Below, piece by piece: positions 1-7,974 of a stretch of 64,000 bases of DNA. The translations under genes and the position numbers were made by a program. The stretch's first letter is position 1; each line of letters begins with the position of its first letter. The stretch comes from Hymenobacter sublimis. Lineage in GTDB: Bacteria > Bacteroidota > Bacteroidia > Cytophagales > Hymenobacteraceae. The notes under the pieces are model-generated. The model was not told the origin of the DNA and made no database searches. It saw nothing but the letters and a program-made list of their open reading frames with translations. Where the stretch lies: NCBI RefSeq assembly GCF_023101345.1, contig NZ_CP095848.1, forward strand, positions 1,053,501-1,117,500. The letters run 5' to 3'.

Positions 1-937
1 TCAGACGCACAGCTCCGACGGTTTGCAGCCGCTCATTCAGGGCGTTCAGCAACTCCTCAGGCTGGTAGATTATGAATGAGGAATTATCGGCGGCGGCCAA
101 TCCTTCATTCTTCATTCCTAATTCTTCATTCTCAATAACCACCGGTAGACCGATGCCTTCCCGAATATCCACCAGTTGCTGCAGCCACATGGTTTTCTTC
201 TCTTCCGATAGCGCCTGCCACTCCTGCTGGGTGACGGTTTTGCGGAACAGGCTGCGCTCCACGGCCGTAGCGAATTTCGCTACATCAGCTTCGCGCAGAA
301 TGCTCACGCCAATGCTGCTACCCTGGCGCGGGGCCTTGAATACCAGCGGCAGGCCCAGCTCGCGCACCAGGTAGTCGAGAGTAGCCTGCGCATCGGCCAC
401 ATCCCACTCTTCGGCCGTGATAAGGCGGAAGTCGGGGGTAGGGCGGTTAAGGGCTTTGAGTAGCTTTTTCTGGGCAATCTTATCAATGCCGAAGGCCGAG
501 GGCAAAATGCCGGAACCGGAGTACGGAATGCCGTACCACTCCAGTAGGCCCTGAATGGCGCCGTCCTCGCCGGCTGGCCCGTGCAAGGCCAGGAAGGCAA
601 AGTCCATGAGGCTGCTCAGCTCCTGGGGCTGGATGCGCCGGCCGACTTCGGAAATGATGCGGTCCTGCTCCTCCAGGCTCAACTCGCCCAGGCTTTCGAA
701 GTACATCTGCACCGGCAGCGTTACCGGCGGCAGCGCCGACACGGGCGGGTAAAAGTCCCGGATGGTGCCTTTATAAATGTACTCCCAGTTGAGCTGAATG
801 AAGTTGCCGCGGCTGTCCACAAACACGGGCACAGCCTCGAACAAGGACTTATCCAGGTTATCGTACACGGTGCGGCCGCCCGCGAAGCTGATTTCCCGCT
901 CACGCGACGGGCCGCCGAAGAAGATGCCTATTTTCAT
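1..937 (-). CDS. ddl: D-alanine--D-alanine ligase (C-terminus outside window)
   Basis: Cytoplasmic ATP-grasp enzyme that joins two D-alanines for peptidoglycan precursors. The reading frame starts MKIGIFFGGPSREREISFAG at 937 and runs off the window start. The N-terminal glycine-rich GGxSxE-type segment, LHGPAGEDGAIQG near residues 118-130 and the ATP-grasp segment FKAPRQGSSIGVS near 210-222 support the family. About residues 267-290 are encoded by an inserted hairpin repeat (69-136) that keeps the frame, an unusual insertion in an essential enzyme. A perfect -7 box lies only about ten bases upstream of the ATG, so the leader would be very short. The gene is divergent from the GIY-YIG gene and pgk. 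Sure of the family; the effect of the insertion on activity is unknown. Confidence 0.9.
   Translation of the reverse strand, partial: MKIGIFFGGPSREREISFAGGRTVYDNLDKSLFEAVPVFVDSRGNFIQLNWEYIYKGTIRDFYPPVSALPPVTLPVQMYFESLGELSLEEQDRIISEVGRRIQPQELSSLMDFAFLALHGPAGEDGAIQGLLEWYGIPYSGSGILPSAFGIDKIAQKKLLKALNRPTPDFRLITAEEWDVADAQATLDYLVRELGLPLVFKAPRQGSSIGVSILREADVAKFATAVERSLFRKTVTQQEWQALSEEKKTMWLQQLVDIREGIGLPVVIENEELGMKNEGLAAADNSSFIIYQPEELLNALNERLQTVGAVRL
69..136. repeat. in-frame imperfect palindromic repeat inside ddl
   Basis: Two 18-base arms, 69-86 (ATTATGAATGAGGAATTA) and 119-136 (TAATTCTTCATTCTCAAT), are near-perfect reverse complements around a GC-rich centre with two GGCGGCGGCC-like bases. Translated on the minus strand it gives ENEELGMKNEGL plus NSSFIIY, a composition foreign to Ddl. 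Read on its own it resembles short dispersed repeats of intergenic type that have moved into a coding sequence. Confidence 0.7.
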
Positions 938-946
938 ACGTAGGGG

Positions 947-954
947 CAAAGGTA
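947..954 (-). promoter_or_regulatory. Bacteroidota -7 box of ddl
   Basis: On the minus strand TACCTTTG matches TAnnTTTG exactly and sits ten bases before the ddl ATG. No good TTG (-33) is visible at the right spacing. This would give an almost leaderless transcript. Confidence 0.45.
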
Positions 955-1017
955 CAAGCCCGCCGCGTCATTGCGAGTATGTAGCGGGCGTATCAGGTCA
1001 GTGTCGTAGCAATCCGC

Positions 1018-1099
1018 TTTCTACGGCGGCACCCGACCTTCCAGAGTGCGGCTCTTCCGCATGTCATTGCGAGGAGGCACGACGAAGCAATCCGTCCTG
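1018..1099. repeat. 82-bp inverted repeat, left copy, of GIY-YIG cassette
   Basis: This copy and 1493-1574 are reverse complements over 82 bases with a single mismatch seen (CACCCG versus CACCTG). Each holds GTCATTGCGAGGAGGCACGA followed by CGAAGCAATCC, itself an ATTGC...GCAAT palindrome of REP type. A weaker copy of the same unit (GTCATTGCGAG...GTAGCAATCCG) sits just outside at 967-1016. Confidence 0.9.
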
Positions 1100-1167
1100 G
1101 CAAAGTGCCAAGCCTTGAGAAGTGAGAACCTCTACCCTCTATCTTTCCGGAACCTAATTCTACTCCT

Positions 1168-1452
1168 ATGAATCAGTATTACACCTACATTCTTACCAAC
1201 CAAAACCGCACAACCCTTTACATCGGTGTTACAAGTGACTTGAAACGACGGGTAGGAGAACACAAAGCGGGTACGCACGCTGGCTTTACCAGGAAGTACA
1301 ATGTACATCAGTTAATGTATTTTGAAACGTACCCAGATATCAATGCGGCTATTGCGCGTGAGAAGCAACTCAAGGGAGGCTCTCGCCAGAAAAAGCTTGA
1401 CTTGATAAATGGGTTCAACAGCAAGTGGGTAGATTTATTTGAGCAATTGTAG
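1168..1452 (+). CDS. GIY-YIG single-domain nuclease flanked by inverted repeats
   Basis: 94-residue protein consisting of one GIY-YIG nuclease domain. The signature reads YTYILTNQNRTTLYIGVTSD at residues 5-24, followed by the conserved R near position 28 and the AREKQLKG segment at 63-70 with its metal-site glutamate. Such small proteins (UPF0213/YhbQ-like) cut DNA in family members that have been tested, but the role of this one is not known. It is the only gene between two 82-bp inverted repeats at 1018-1099 and 1493-1574, between divergent ddl and pgk. That layout suggests the nuclease and the repeats form one mobile or self-maintaining unit, which is inference. Confidence 0.9.
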   Translation: MNQYYTYILTNQNRTTLYIGVTSDLKRRVGEHKAGTHAGFTRKYNVHQLMYFETYPDINAAIAREKQLKGGSRQKKLDLINGFNSKWVDLFEQL

Positions 1453-1492
1453 AGGGTAAGGCTTGTCACATTTCAGGGGGTAGCACGTTGAT

Positions 1493-1574
1493 CAGGACGG
1501 ATTGCTTCGTCGTGCCTCCTCGCAATGACATGCGGAAGAGCCGCACTCTGGAAGGTCAGGTGCCGCCGTAGAAA
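1493..1574. repeat. 82-bp inverted repeat, right copy, of GIY-YIG cassette
   Basis: Reverse complement of 1018-1099 with one mismatch. It begins 40 bases after the GIY-YIG stop codon and ends 79 bases before the pgk start, so it may also sit in the pgk 5' region. Confidence 0.9.
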
Positions 1575-1653
1575 CTAAGGGTAATAACTTGTTGCCATTC
1601 CCTCATTCCCTCAAAATCTTACCTTCGCCCCAGCCAAACCCATTTCCTTTTCC

Positions 1654-2838
1654 ATGAAAACCCTCGATCAGTACAACTTCGCTGGCAAGCGTGCCGTGGT
1701 GCGCGTGGACTTCAACGTGCCGCTCGACAAGAGCTTCGCCATCACCGACGACACCCGTATCCGGGCGGCTACGCCTACCATCAAGAAAATCCTGCAGGAT
1801 GGTGGCTCCGTGGTGCTGCTCTCGCACCTGGGCCGGCCCAAGGGCGGACCGGAGGAGAAATACTCCCTGAAGCACATCGTTGCCCGCCTAAGCCAGGAGT
1901 ACGGCCAGCAGGTGCAGTTTGCCGAGGACGCCTTGCAAGCCGAAGCCCAGGCCCAGGCCCTGCAGCCCGGCCAGATTCTGCTGGTCGAAAACGTGCGCTT
2001 CTACGGCGAAGAGGAAAAAGGCGACCCGGAGTTTGCCGCCAAGCTGGCCAAGCTGGGCCAGGTGTACGTGAACGATGCCTTCGGGGCCGCGCACCGCAAG
2101 CACGCTTCTACCGCTGTTATTGCCGAGAGCTTCGCGCCCGAAGACCGGGTAGGCGGCTACCTGCTGCAGGGTGAGCTGGACAACGCCAAGAAAGTGCTGG
2201 AACAGGCCGAGCGCCCCTTCACGGCCATCATGGGTGGGGCCAAGATTTCCGACAAAATCCTCATCATCGAGAAGCTGCTCGATAAAGTAGATAATCTGCT
2301 CATCGGCGGCGGCATGGCCTACACTTTCGCTAAGGCCCAGGGTGGGCAGATTGGCAACTCTCTGCTGGAAGCCGACAAAATGGACCTCGCCCTGGAGCTC
2401 ATCGAAAAGGCCAAAGCCAAAGGCGTAAACCTGGTGCTACCCACCGACAGCGTCATTGCCGATAAATTCGCCAACGACGCCGAAACCAAAGTGGTTCAGA
2501 ACAACCAGATTCCGGACGGTTGGTTGGGTCTGGACCTCGGCCCGGAGTCTATTAAGGCGTTCAGCGACATCGTGCGCCAGTCGAAAACCATTCTATGGAA
2601 TGGCCCCATGGGTGTATTCGAGATGAGCAGCTTCGCCAAAGGCACTGAAACCGTAGCCCAAGCCATTGCTGACGCTACCCAGCAGGGCGCCTTTAGCCTC
2701 ATCGGTGGCGGCGACTCGGCCGCGGCCGTAAACCAGCTCGGCTTCTCCGACCAAGTTTCCTACATCAGCACCGGCGGCGGTGCCCTGCTGGAGTACATGG
2801 AAGGCAAGGAACTACCCGGCGTGGCCGCACTGGGGTAG
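1654..2838 (+). CDS. pgk: phosphoglycerate kinase
   Basis: Cytoplasmic glycolytic enzyme that transfers phosphate from 1,3-bisphosphoglycerate to ADP. 394 residues, the usual bacterial length. Visible signatures are [11 protein letters not shown] at 15-25, substrate-binding [10 protein letters not shown] at 54-63, the hinge segment [12 protein letters not shown] near 190-201, and the C-terminal nucleotide loop [13 protein letters not shown] near 350. The ATG follows a weak TACCTTCG box at 1620-1627, a one-mismatch match to the phylum -7 consensus. It is followed by a MITE-like repeat with an internal 14-bp hairpin. Function is certain. Confidence 0.98.
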   Translation: MKTLDQYNFAGKRAVVRVDFNVPLDKSFAITDDTRIRAATPTIKKILQDGGSVVLLSHLGRPKGGPEEKYSLKHIVARLSQEYGQQVQFAEDALQAEAQAQALQPGQILLVENVRFYGEEEKGDPEFAAKLAKLGQVYVNDAFGAAHRKHASTAVIAESFAPEDRVGGYLLQGELDNAKKVLEQAERPFTAIMGGAKISDKILIIEKLLDKVDNLLIGGGMAYTFAKAQGGQIGNSLLEADKMDLALELIEKAKAKGVNLVLPTDSVIADKFANDAETKVVQNNQIPDGWLGLDLGPESIKAFSDIVRQSKTILWNGPMGVFEMSSFAKGTETVAQAIADATQQGAFSLIGGGDSAAAVNQLGFSDQVSYISTGGGALLEYMEGKELPGVAALG

Positions 2839-2844
2839 CCTTAA

Positions 2845-3066
2845 GGTGAGGTAGTAAATGAGTGCATGAGTGAAGTGGCGTCATGGCAAGAACACCGAAA
2901 ACGCCCTCACATCTGCCCAAAGCCTACCAAAGTATCAAGCCCTTACCTCCGCGCTGGAGGTAAGGGCTTGCTGCGTTAACACGTTTGTTATAGAAGCGAG
3001 GAAGGACAGCGGCGTGTCTCCTTGCCATGATACCACCCCACTCATGTACTCATTTACTACCTCACC
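2845..3066. repeat. MITE-like element with 46-bp terminal inverted repeats
   Basis: 2845-2890 and 3021-3066 are reverse complements over 46 bases with about five mismatches; the outer end reads GGTGAGGTAGTAAATGAGT. The 222-bp unit has no credible gene. At its centre (2937-2969) is a perfect 14-bp stem with a 5-base loop. No target duplication is obvious. Confidence 0.75.
2937..2969 (+). terminator. perfect hairpin downstream of pgk
   Basis: AAGCCCTTACCTCC pairs with GGAGGTAAGGGCTT around the loop GCGCT. No T-tract follows on either strand, so it may be only the core palindrome of the surrounding repeat rather than a true intrinsic terminator. Confidence 0.4.
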
Positions 3067-3072
3067 ATCTCA

Positions 3073-3723
3073 CTAATTGACATAAGGCGTTTCTAGCTCC
3101 TGGCCCATGAGCGTGAGCGGGTTAAGGGAAAGGCGGCCGGTGAGGCGGGTGCTCAGGGCTTGTCGCTCGGCTGAAGACAGCACCTTGAGCTGATGCAGCC
3201 AATTGAGGCGGTGGAGCTGCAGCTCAATCGGACCCAACGGGTTAATTTGGGCGTATTCGTCGCGCAGGTAACCGTGGGCCCGCTGGCGGAGCTCGTTGGT
3301 AAAGGCTTCCAGGTCGGCGCGTTGGCTGGGTTGGTCGCGCAGAGTGATACGGATGCGGTTGGTGCCCAGCGTAACGGAGTGGCCCAAACGGCGGCGCACC
3401 AGGTACACCGCCCCTAATCCGACTAGAAAGCCTAGGCCGGCAACCCAGATTTCGGGCGAGATACCAGACTGATTTTTCAGAGCTTGGTGTACTACCTGCA
3501 CCAGCAGCCACAGAATTACCCACGTGCCGACGGGGGGTAGGCGCAACGGAGTTGATTGGCTATATTCCAGCCCCACGGGCAGGAGTTCTTCGTACGGAAT
3601 TTCGGTTTCCAGCCAGGCTACCCCACGCCGGTTGCGCTGGCTCAGGTAGAGGCCGTGCTGGCGCATAACTAGCGAGGTGGAGCCCCGGAAAAAGTGAGAC
3701 TGAGAAAACTGGGGTACTGTCAT
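3073..3723 (-). CDS. hypothetical membrane protein
   Basis: 216 residues from the chosen start MTVPQFSQSHFFRG; an upstream in-frame ATG at 3762 would overlap the stop of the protease gene and adds an atypical N-terminus. Two hydrophobic stretches, VGTWVILWLLVQVV and IWVAGLGFLVGLGAVYLV, suggest a two-pass inner-membrane protein with a soluble C-terminal half rich in Arg and Leu. I do not recognise the family. It lies 42 bases downstream of the site-2 protease gene on the same strand, so it is probably in one operon with the protease and the HAD hydrolase. Confidence 0.8.
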   Translation of the reverse strand: MTVPQFSQSHFFRGSTSLVMRQHGLYLSQRNRRGVAWLETEIPYEELLPVGLEYSQSTPLRLPPVGTWVILWLLVQVVHQALKNQSGISPEIWVAGLGFLVGLGAVYLVRRRLGHSVTLGTNRIRITLRDQPSQRADLEAFTNELRQRAHGYLRDEYAQINPLGPIELQLHRLNWLHQLKVLSSAERQALSTRLTGRLSLNPLTLMGQELETPYVN

Positions 3724-3765
3724 TCGGAAAACGGAGCGGGCGAAGTGGCCTCTCCGAAGCAAGCT

Positions 3766-5019
3766 TTAGCGGATAAGAATGGGAGAAGGCGTAAAGCACA
3801 ACACAAAAATAACCAGCATCAGCCACCCCAACACCTTGCGGCCCCGGGAAAGCGGACGCTCATCCGGAGCCGGTGGGTGAAAGATGCCAGTCAGCCGGGC
3901 CAGCATGAGGCCAAACACCAACCAGCCCGGATTGCCCTCCACAGTAGGAACAGCGGAAGCCAAAGCCACCTGGCCTAACCACACGCCGGCACTAAGTAGC
4001 AGCGCCCGCCGGACGGTTGGCACGGCGCGTCGAAATACCAGATACAGATAAAAGCCGTACGGGGCAGCCCAATAAAGCCACGTGTTCGGTTCGGAGCGAA
4101 GCGAAAACAAGCCCAGGCCGGCGTAAAAAATAAAGCCTATGAACAGCAGGACCGAGACCCGCGCCGCCCGCTGCGGCCCCAGCAAGCCATACACGATGTG
4201 GCCGCCATCTAGCTGTCCAATGGGGAGCAGGTTCAGGGCCGTGAAAAATAAGGCCAGTACCCCGGCTACCAGCAGGGGGTAGTGCATCAGCTCATTGGCG
4301 TGGGGCATCCGGGCCGGATCGGCCAGTAGCGCGGCCATGCCCTGGAGCAGCAGGGGCTGGGCCAGCACCACGCCCGCCGATTGGCCCGGCTGGTACACGT
4401 AGCGGGCATACTCGGCCCCGTAGAAGCGGTATTCCGGATGAATTCCGTACAGGTAGTCCAGCGGGGGCAAATGCGTCAGGCCGTAGGCTAGCACGCCCAC
4501 TGCCACCACAAACCCGGCCAGCGGACCAGCCAAGCCCACGTCGAAAAACTCCCGCCGGGAAAAAATCCGGTCCTTGATGCGGATAACTGCCCCAAACGTA
4601 CCAATGCCCAGGGGAAAGGGAATAAAGTACGGTAGCGTGGCCCGGATGCGGTAGTAACGGGCCGCAAAGTAGTGCCCGAATTCATGCACCGTCAGCACGC
4701 CCAGAAACGGCACCGAAAACCACAGGCCGGGCTCCAGAAATCGGGACCATTGCGCTACCGGAAGCTGCCAGAATAGCTCCAGATGCACGTAGTCGAGGGC
4801 GCCAGCGCGTAGGGAAAAGCCCGCCAGCGTAGTAGTGAGCAGCGTAACCAGAAACAGCAGCACGTGCAACCCGTAGCGCCACCAGCGTGGCAACGTAGGC
4901 CGCTCGTAGCGCGTGAAGGCTTCTTGCGCCTGGCGGGCAGCCAGGGCCCGGTCAGCAGACGTGAAGGAAGCCGGGATGTCAGGCAGGGGTAGGGGCGGAG
5001 TATTCTCGGGGAAAGGCAC
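3766..5019 (-). CDS. site-2 protease family (M50) membrane metalloprotease
   Basis: 417-residue multi-pass membrane protein. The zinc motif is HEFGH with H112, E113 and H116, and the third ligand lies in NLLPIGQLDGGH (D271), the two signatures of M50 site-2 proteases, which cut substrates within the membrane. Long hydrophobic helices surround both motifs. It lacks an obvious PDZ domain, which fits the short S2P-M50-like group. Its start overlaps the 3' end of the upstream HAD gene by 41 bases, suggesting translational coupling. The substrate is unknown; in other bacteria such enzymes release anti-sigma factors or signal-peptide remnants. Confidence 0.9.
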   Translation of the reverse strand: MPFPENTPPLPLPDIPASFTSADRALAARQAQEAFTRYERPTLPRWWRYGLHVLLFLVTLLTTTLAGFSLRAGALDYVHLELFWQLPVAQWSRFLEPGLWFSVPFLGVLTVHEFGHYFAARYYRIRATLPYFIPFPLGIGTFGAVIRIKDRIFSRREFFDVGLAGPLAGFVVAVGVLAYGLTHLPPLDYLYGIHPEYRFYGAEYARYVYQPGQSAGVVLAQPLLLQGMAALLADPARMPHANELMHYPLLVAGVLALFFTALNLLPIGQLDGGHIVYGLLGPQRAARVSVLLFIGFIFYAGLGLFSLRSEPNTWLYWAAPYGFYLYLVFRRAVPTVRRALLLSAGVWLGQVALASAVPTVEGNPGWLVFGLMLARLTGIFHPPAPDERPLSRGRKVLGWLMLVIFVLCFTPSPILIR

Positions 5020-5638
5020 GAAGGGCAGCGGGCAATGCGTCTTGCAGCGTGAGCGGCGGAGTCAGGAATAACGTACGAAGCCCCAGCCGACGGGCCGTTT
5101 CAATGTGCTGGGGACTGTCTTCAATAAACAACGTTTCCTCCGCCTTCCAGTTCATCTGCTCAAGGGCATGCCGAAAAATTTCTTCCCCAGGTTTGCGCCA
5201 GCCCACTTCCTGGGAGTAAAATACCCGGTCGAGACAGTCAGCAATACCGTGTTTGAAGCCGTACTGCTCTTGCAGCCGACGATTAATTTCCTCAATGTGA
5301 ATCTGGTTGGTATTGGACAGCAGCGCCGTATGGTGGCCCTGGGCCCGCAGCTCGGCAATAAGGGCCAGTCGCTCGGCCGGCACTTCCAGGAGCATGGCGT
5401 TCCAGGCCGCGTCCAGCTCCTCATCGGAGGCCGTGAGCTGGTAGTGGCGGCGCAAGCCCTCCCGAAACTCCTGAGGCGAAAGGCGGCCCGTTTCCATCAG
5501 GTCGAACAATTCGGCTTGGGCCGCCTGGGTAAACTCAATGCTGCTACCGTACTGGCGCATGGCTGCCAGCGTCAGGCTGTAGTCGATGTTGATGATAACG
5601 CCCCCAAAATCGAAGAGCAGGTTGGGCTTTAGTGCCAT
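4979..5638 (-). CDS. HAD-family hydrolase
   Basis: 219 residues from MALKPNLLFDFGGVIINID; an alternative ATG lies 42 bases upstream. The nucleophile aspartate is D10 in LFDFGGV (motif I). LLSNTNQIH gives the motif II Ser/Thr, GWRKPGEEIF carries the motif III lysine, and FIEDSPQHI the motif IV acidic pair. This pattern is that of the haloacid dehalogenase-like phosphatases of the YihX/epoxide-hydrolase-N type; the substrate cannot be read from sequence. The 3' end overlaps the protease gene start. Confidence 0.9.
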   Translation of the reverse strand: MALKPNLLFDFGGVIINIDYSLTLAAMRQYGSSIEFTQAAQAELFDLMETGRLSPQEFREGLRRHYQLTASDEELDAAWNAMLLEVPAERLALIAELRAQGHHTALLSNTNQIHIEEINRRLQEQYGFKHGIADCLDRVFYSQEVGWRKPGEEIFRHALEQMNWKAEETLFIEDSPQHIETARRLGLRTLFLTPPLTLQDALPAALRAFPREYSAPTPA

Positions 5639-5790
5639 CAATGTAGGATAAGAGGGTAACAAAACCTGCAGCCCAGACAAACCAAATTCCGGTTTCGGAA
5701 GCCAGCCTGGCCTGCAGCCTTTGCAAATCTGCCGACAAAAGTCGAAGTTTGTGCTGCTGAAACCAACCGCCTTGCGTGAGGTTTCGCACC

Positions 5791-5867
5791 GGGCCTATAG
5801 CTCAATCGGTTAGAGCAGCTGACTCATAATCAGCAGGTCACTGGTTCGATTCCAGTTGGGCCCACCA
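5791..5867 (+). tRNA. tRNA with CAU anticodon (Ile2 or Met), CCA encoded
   Basis: The acceptor arms GGGCCTA (5791-5797) and TGGGCCC (5857-5863) pair, followed by discriminator A and encoded CCA. The D-arm, the anticodon stem-loop CTGA-CTCATAA-TCAG and the TTCGATT T-loop are in place. CAU can be elongator Met or lysidine-modified Ile2. Similarity to known ileX sequences in the anticodon and variable region favours Ile2, without proof. The serine recombinase reading frame ends inside its 3' half on the other strand. Confidence 0.95.
5830..5867. other. probable attachment site (att) in tRNA 3' half
   Basis: The minus-strand recombinase gene terminates inside the tRNA; its final residues VGPTGIEPVTC are the antisense translation of the T-arm and acceptor. 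This is the usual mark of an element integrated at a tRNA 3' end. A second copy of the tRNA end, which would mark the other border, was not found by eye in this window. Confidence 0.6.
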
Positions 5868-7431
5868 AACCGGACTTAGCACGTTTTATCGTGGTAGGTC
5901 CGGTTTTTTGTTGAATGTTAGTGTCTGATAAAGAAGATATTACAGCGAGAATTGTGTTTTGGCGGCCGGTTCGATAAAGGCCAATTTCAGGTGCGAAGGC
6001 AATGCCGTTTGGATGGACCATGTGTTGGAGTTTTTGGCGGGTAATTAAATCTGATTTCTCCCACATAATGAGTAGGTTAGCTGCCATTTCGACGGCGAAA
6101 TCAGTGTAATTTTCCAGGTTCGATAAATTAGAGCCCAAGCTTTGGTAAGTAGCTTGCAAAGGCTCTAGTTCCTCGGCTATAAGTTTGCGGCTGTACTTCT
6201 GGTAAATAGCCTGGTCGAGTTCCCCGAGTGCGTAGCGATTTTCCATCTTCTCCAGCTTGTTTTGAGCTTGCTTAAGGGAAGTTTCTACCGCTTTCTTCTC
6301 TACCGCGCCTTCTTGGTTAAGCTGGGTAAAGACTGTAACCGTTAAGGCCTTCAGGGGCGCTATCAAATGCGGGAGGAGCGTATACTCGCGCAGGAGGTCC
6401 CGATAGGCCGTATGAAGCTGGCGAGCACCAATGTTGAGCTTGCACCCAATGGTGTTGCATTTGTAGTACCAAAGCTTTTTTGCTTTGACTTCATACCCTG
6501 TGAGCGGTTTGCCGCACCGATGGCAGCGCACATGATGCTTCAGTGGCAATGGCGAAATCTCCTTCGCGTGTGCATGCCCATTCTCCAATTGTTTTTGAAG
6601 CCTGTTCAGTTGGAGAAACTGTTCAGGCGTAATCAGGGCAGGGTGACGTCCTTCGATTACGGCGCCATCAAGGCTACTATGGCGGATATAGCCGCAGTAA
6701 AAGGGATTTCGGAAGGTTTGTCCCAATAGGCCCTTCGACATCTTTACACCCCGCTTACGTAACCAAGCTAGTAATTGCGTGTTGCTGAGGCCATCTTCAA
6801 GCTTCATGCGAAATACCTGTCGCAGCAACTCGCCAGTCGGATTGACTTGGATGATTTGCTCGTTGCCTTGTTTAGACATTGTGTACCCCATAGGAGCCCT
6901 TGCTGTCCAGTAGCCATTTCGAATGCGCTCCTTCGTGCCTGCTACTGCACGCCTTGCCCGAAGCGAGTTATCGAAATTGCCAAACAGCAGCTGTATGGAT
7001 TGGAACAGTTGTCCTTCCGGTGTGGTGGCATCAACCTGCTGGGTTACCGCATCAACAGAAATCCCCTCGCCACGCAGCTTGGTAATTAGAGCAATAGCCT
7101 CTCCTCCGGTTCGAGAGAAACGGTCATAGCTAAATACAATAATGCGGCTAATACGATTAGATGGCTGCTGAACAAACTTCAGCATGCGGACAAATTCCTT
7201 ACGGCCGTCGTCTTTAGCACTTTCGTAGGTACCACCGAAATGCTCAACAACTTCATAGTTGTGAGCAATTGCATGTTCTAGGCAGCGTTTCTTTTGAAGC
7301 TCTAAGCTGTGGTTTGTATCAGCCTGCTCTTTAGTAGAGACACGGGTATAGATAACTACCCGGTTTGTCGTGCTTTTGCCAACTCGTTTGCTAGACTTTC
7401 CAAATTGTTGCAGTGCAAAGTTCTTAGGCAT
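5830..7431 (-). CDS. large serine recombinase (integrase)
   Basis: 533 residues from the start at 7431. The N-terminal resolvase domain holds VVIYTRVSTKEQ with nucleophile S32 and the conserved FSYDRFSR segment. A recombinase domain (GYTMSKQGNEQIIQVNP onward) follows, then a zinc ribbon with paired CxxC motifs (CHRCGKPLTG and CNTIGC) and a C-terminal coiled coil. This is the architecture of phage and ICE integrases. The start is chosen because ATGCCTAA overlaps the stop of the upstream 50-64-residue gene by 8 bases, a coupling arrangement; two earlier in-frame ATGs exist. The C-terminus is encoded by the host tRNA, so this gene marks an element border. Confidence 0.93.
   Translation of the reverse strand: MPKNFALQQFGKSSKRVGKSTTNRVVIYTRVSTKEQADTNHSLELQKKRCLEHAIAHNYEVVEHFGGTYESAKDDGRKEFVRMLKFVQQPSNRISRIIVFSYDRFSRTGGEAIALITKLRGEGISVDAVTQQVDATTPEGQLFQSIQLLFGNFDNSLRARRAVAGTKERIRNGYWTARAPMGYTMSKQGNEQIIQVNPTGELLRQVFRMKLEDGLSNTQLLAWLRKRGVKMSKGLLGQTFRNPFYCGYIRHSSLDGAVIEGRHPALITPEQFLQLNRLQKQLENGHAHAKEISPLPLKHHVRCHRCGKPLTGYEVKAKKLWYYKCNTIGCKLNIGARQLHTAYRDLLREYTLLPHLIAPLKALTVTVFTQLNQEGAVEKKAVETSLKQAQNKLEKMENRYALGELDQAIYQKYSRKLIAEELEPLQATYQSLGSNLSNLENYTDFAVEMAANLLIMWEKSDLITRQKLQHMVHPNGIAFAPEIGLYRTGRQNTILAVISSLSDTNIQQKTGPTTIKRAKSGLVGPTGIEPVTC
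5868..5909 (+). terminator. intrinsic terminator of the tRNA
   Basis: AACCGGAC pairs with GTCCGGTT, with further pairing TTAGCACG/CGTGGTAG around TTTTAT, and six T residues end the stem. It starts directly after the encoded CCA. The region is also inside the recombinase coding sequence on the opposite strand. Confidence 0.8.
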
Positions 7432-7618
7432 TGGCACCGGAGGTTTGAGTTTGACGGAATATGGCATACGCCAACTCAGCAAAATGCCTGAGTTGTGCAA
7501 TTACTTCCTCGGCTTCAGCAGCCGAGTAATGAGCGCAGCCAGGGTACTTTCGGAGGTCGTTGGCCGAGAGCATGGAGGATGGGCAAGGGCGAGAGGAAGT
7601 TTTCACGGTAGAAACCAC
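7424..7618 (-). CDS. small protein coupled to the recombinase
   Basis: 64 residues, or 49 if translation starts at the second ATG (7573, MLSANDLRKYPG). The C-terminal part LRKYPGCAHYSAAEAEEVIAQ followed by LRHFAELAYAIF is a plausible amphipathic helical protein, similar in style to short proteins found just upstream of Bacteroidota serine recombinases. Its stop overlaps the recombinase start by 8 bases. A role as a recombinase accessory or directionality factor is possible but only inferred from position. Confidence 0.65.
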   Translation of the reverse strand: MVSTVKTSSRPCPSSMLSANDLRKYPGCAHYSAAEAEEVIAQLRHFAELAYAIFRQTQTSGANA

Positions 7619-7682
7619 TATGAAAGGAGTCTGGCAGCTTCAACTTGACTTGCTAGTTAAGTGCCGTCAACTCATTGTTAGG

Positions 7683-7711
7683 GAGAGCATACCCTTGCCC
7701 GCTATGCTCTC
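7683..7711. repeat. 9-bp stem-loop in the intergenic region
   Basis: GAGAGCATA and TATGCTCTC are perfect complements around an 11-base loop. It lies in the region between the divergent recombinase operon and the XRE gene; no T-tract follows. The rest of 7619-7932 shows no convincing gene. Confidence 0.35.
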
Positions 7712-7932
7712 TTGCAAGGTGAAATATGTATTTAAGACACTTTGACTATGTGTCGGAATCGGAATAAAATAAGTGAGGGGAGGGGGCCGCGAAGCTGAGC
7801 GATGCACGGCCATCCCAACTGTTCGTTGGCAGTTCATGTGAGGGCTTGTGTATGGAAGGATGATTGGCTCTGAAGTATTTAGCAACAATAGATCTGTTGC
7901 CGGTCCCCTTCATACTATGCAAACATAAATAC

Positions 7933-7970
7933 TTTTGTTTACTTGTAAACAAAAATTTCAATTATATTTG
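7933..7970 (+). promoter_or_regulatory. promoter with palindromic operator of the XRE gene
   Basis: A perfect 22-base palindrome, TTTTGTTTAC-TT-GTAAACAAAA (7933-7954), overlaps a TTG (-33) at 7943-7945. The -7 box TATATTTG is at 7963-7970, 17 bases on. The expected transcription start is at or next to the ATG at 7975, so the mRNA may be leaderless. The regulator probably binds the palindrome and represses itself. Confidence 0.65.
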
Positions 7971-7974
7971 TCTT

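Noticed and set aside
2870..3076. 68-residue frame after pgk
   Set aside because: Entirely inside the inverted-repeat element.
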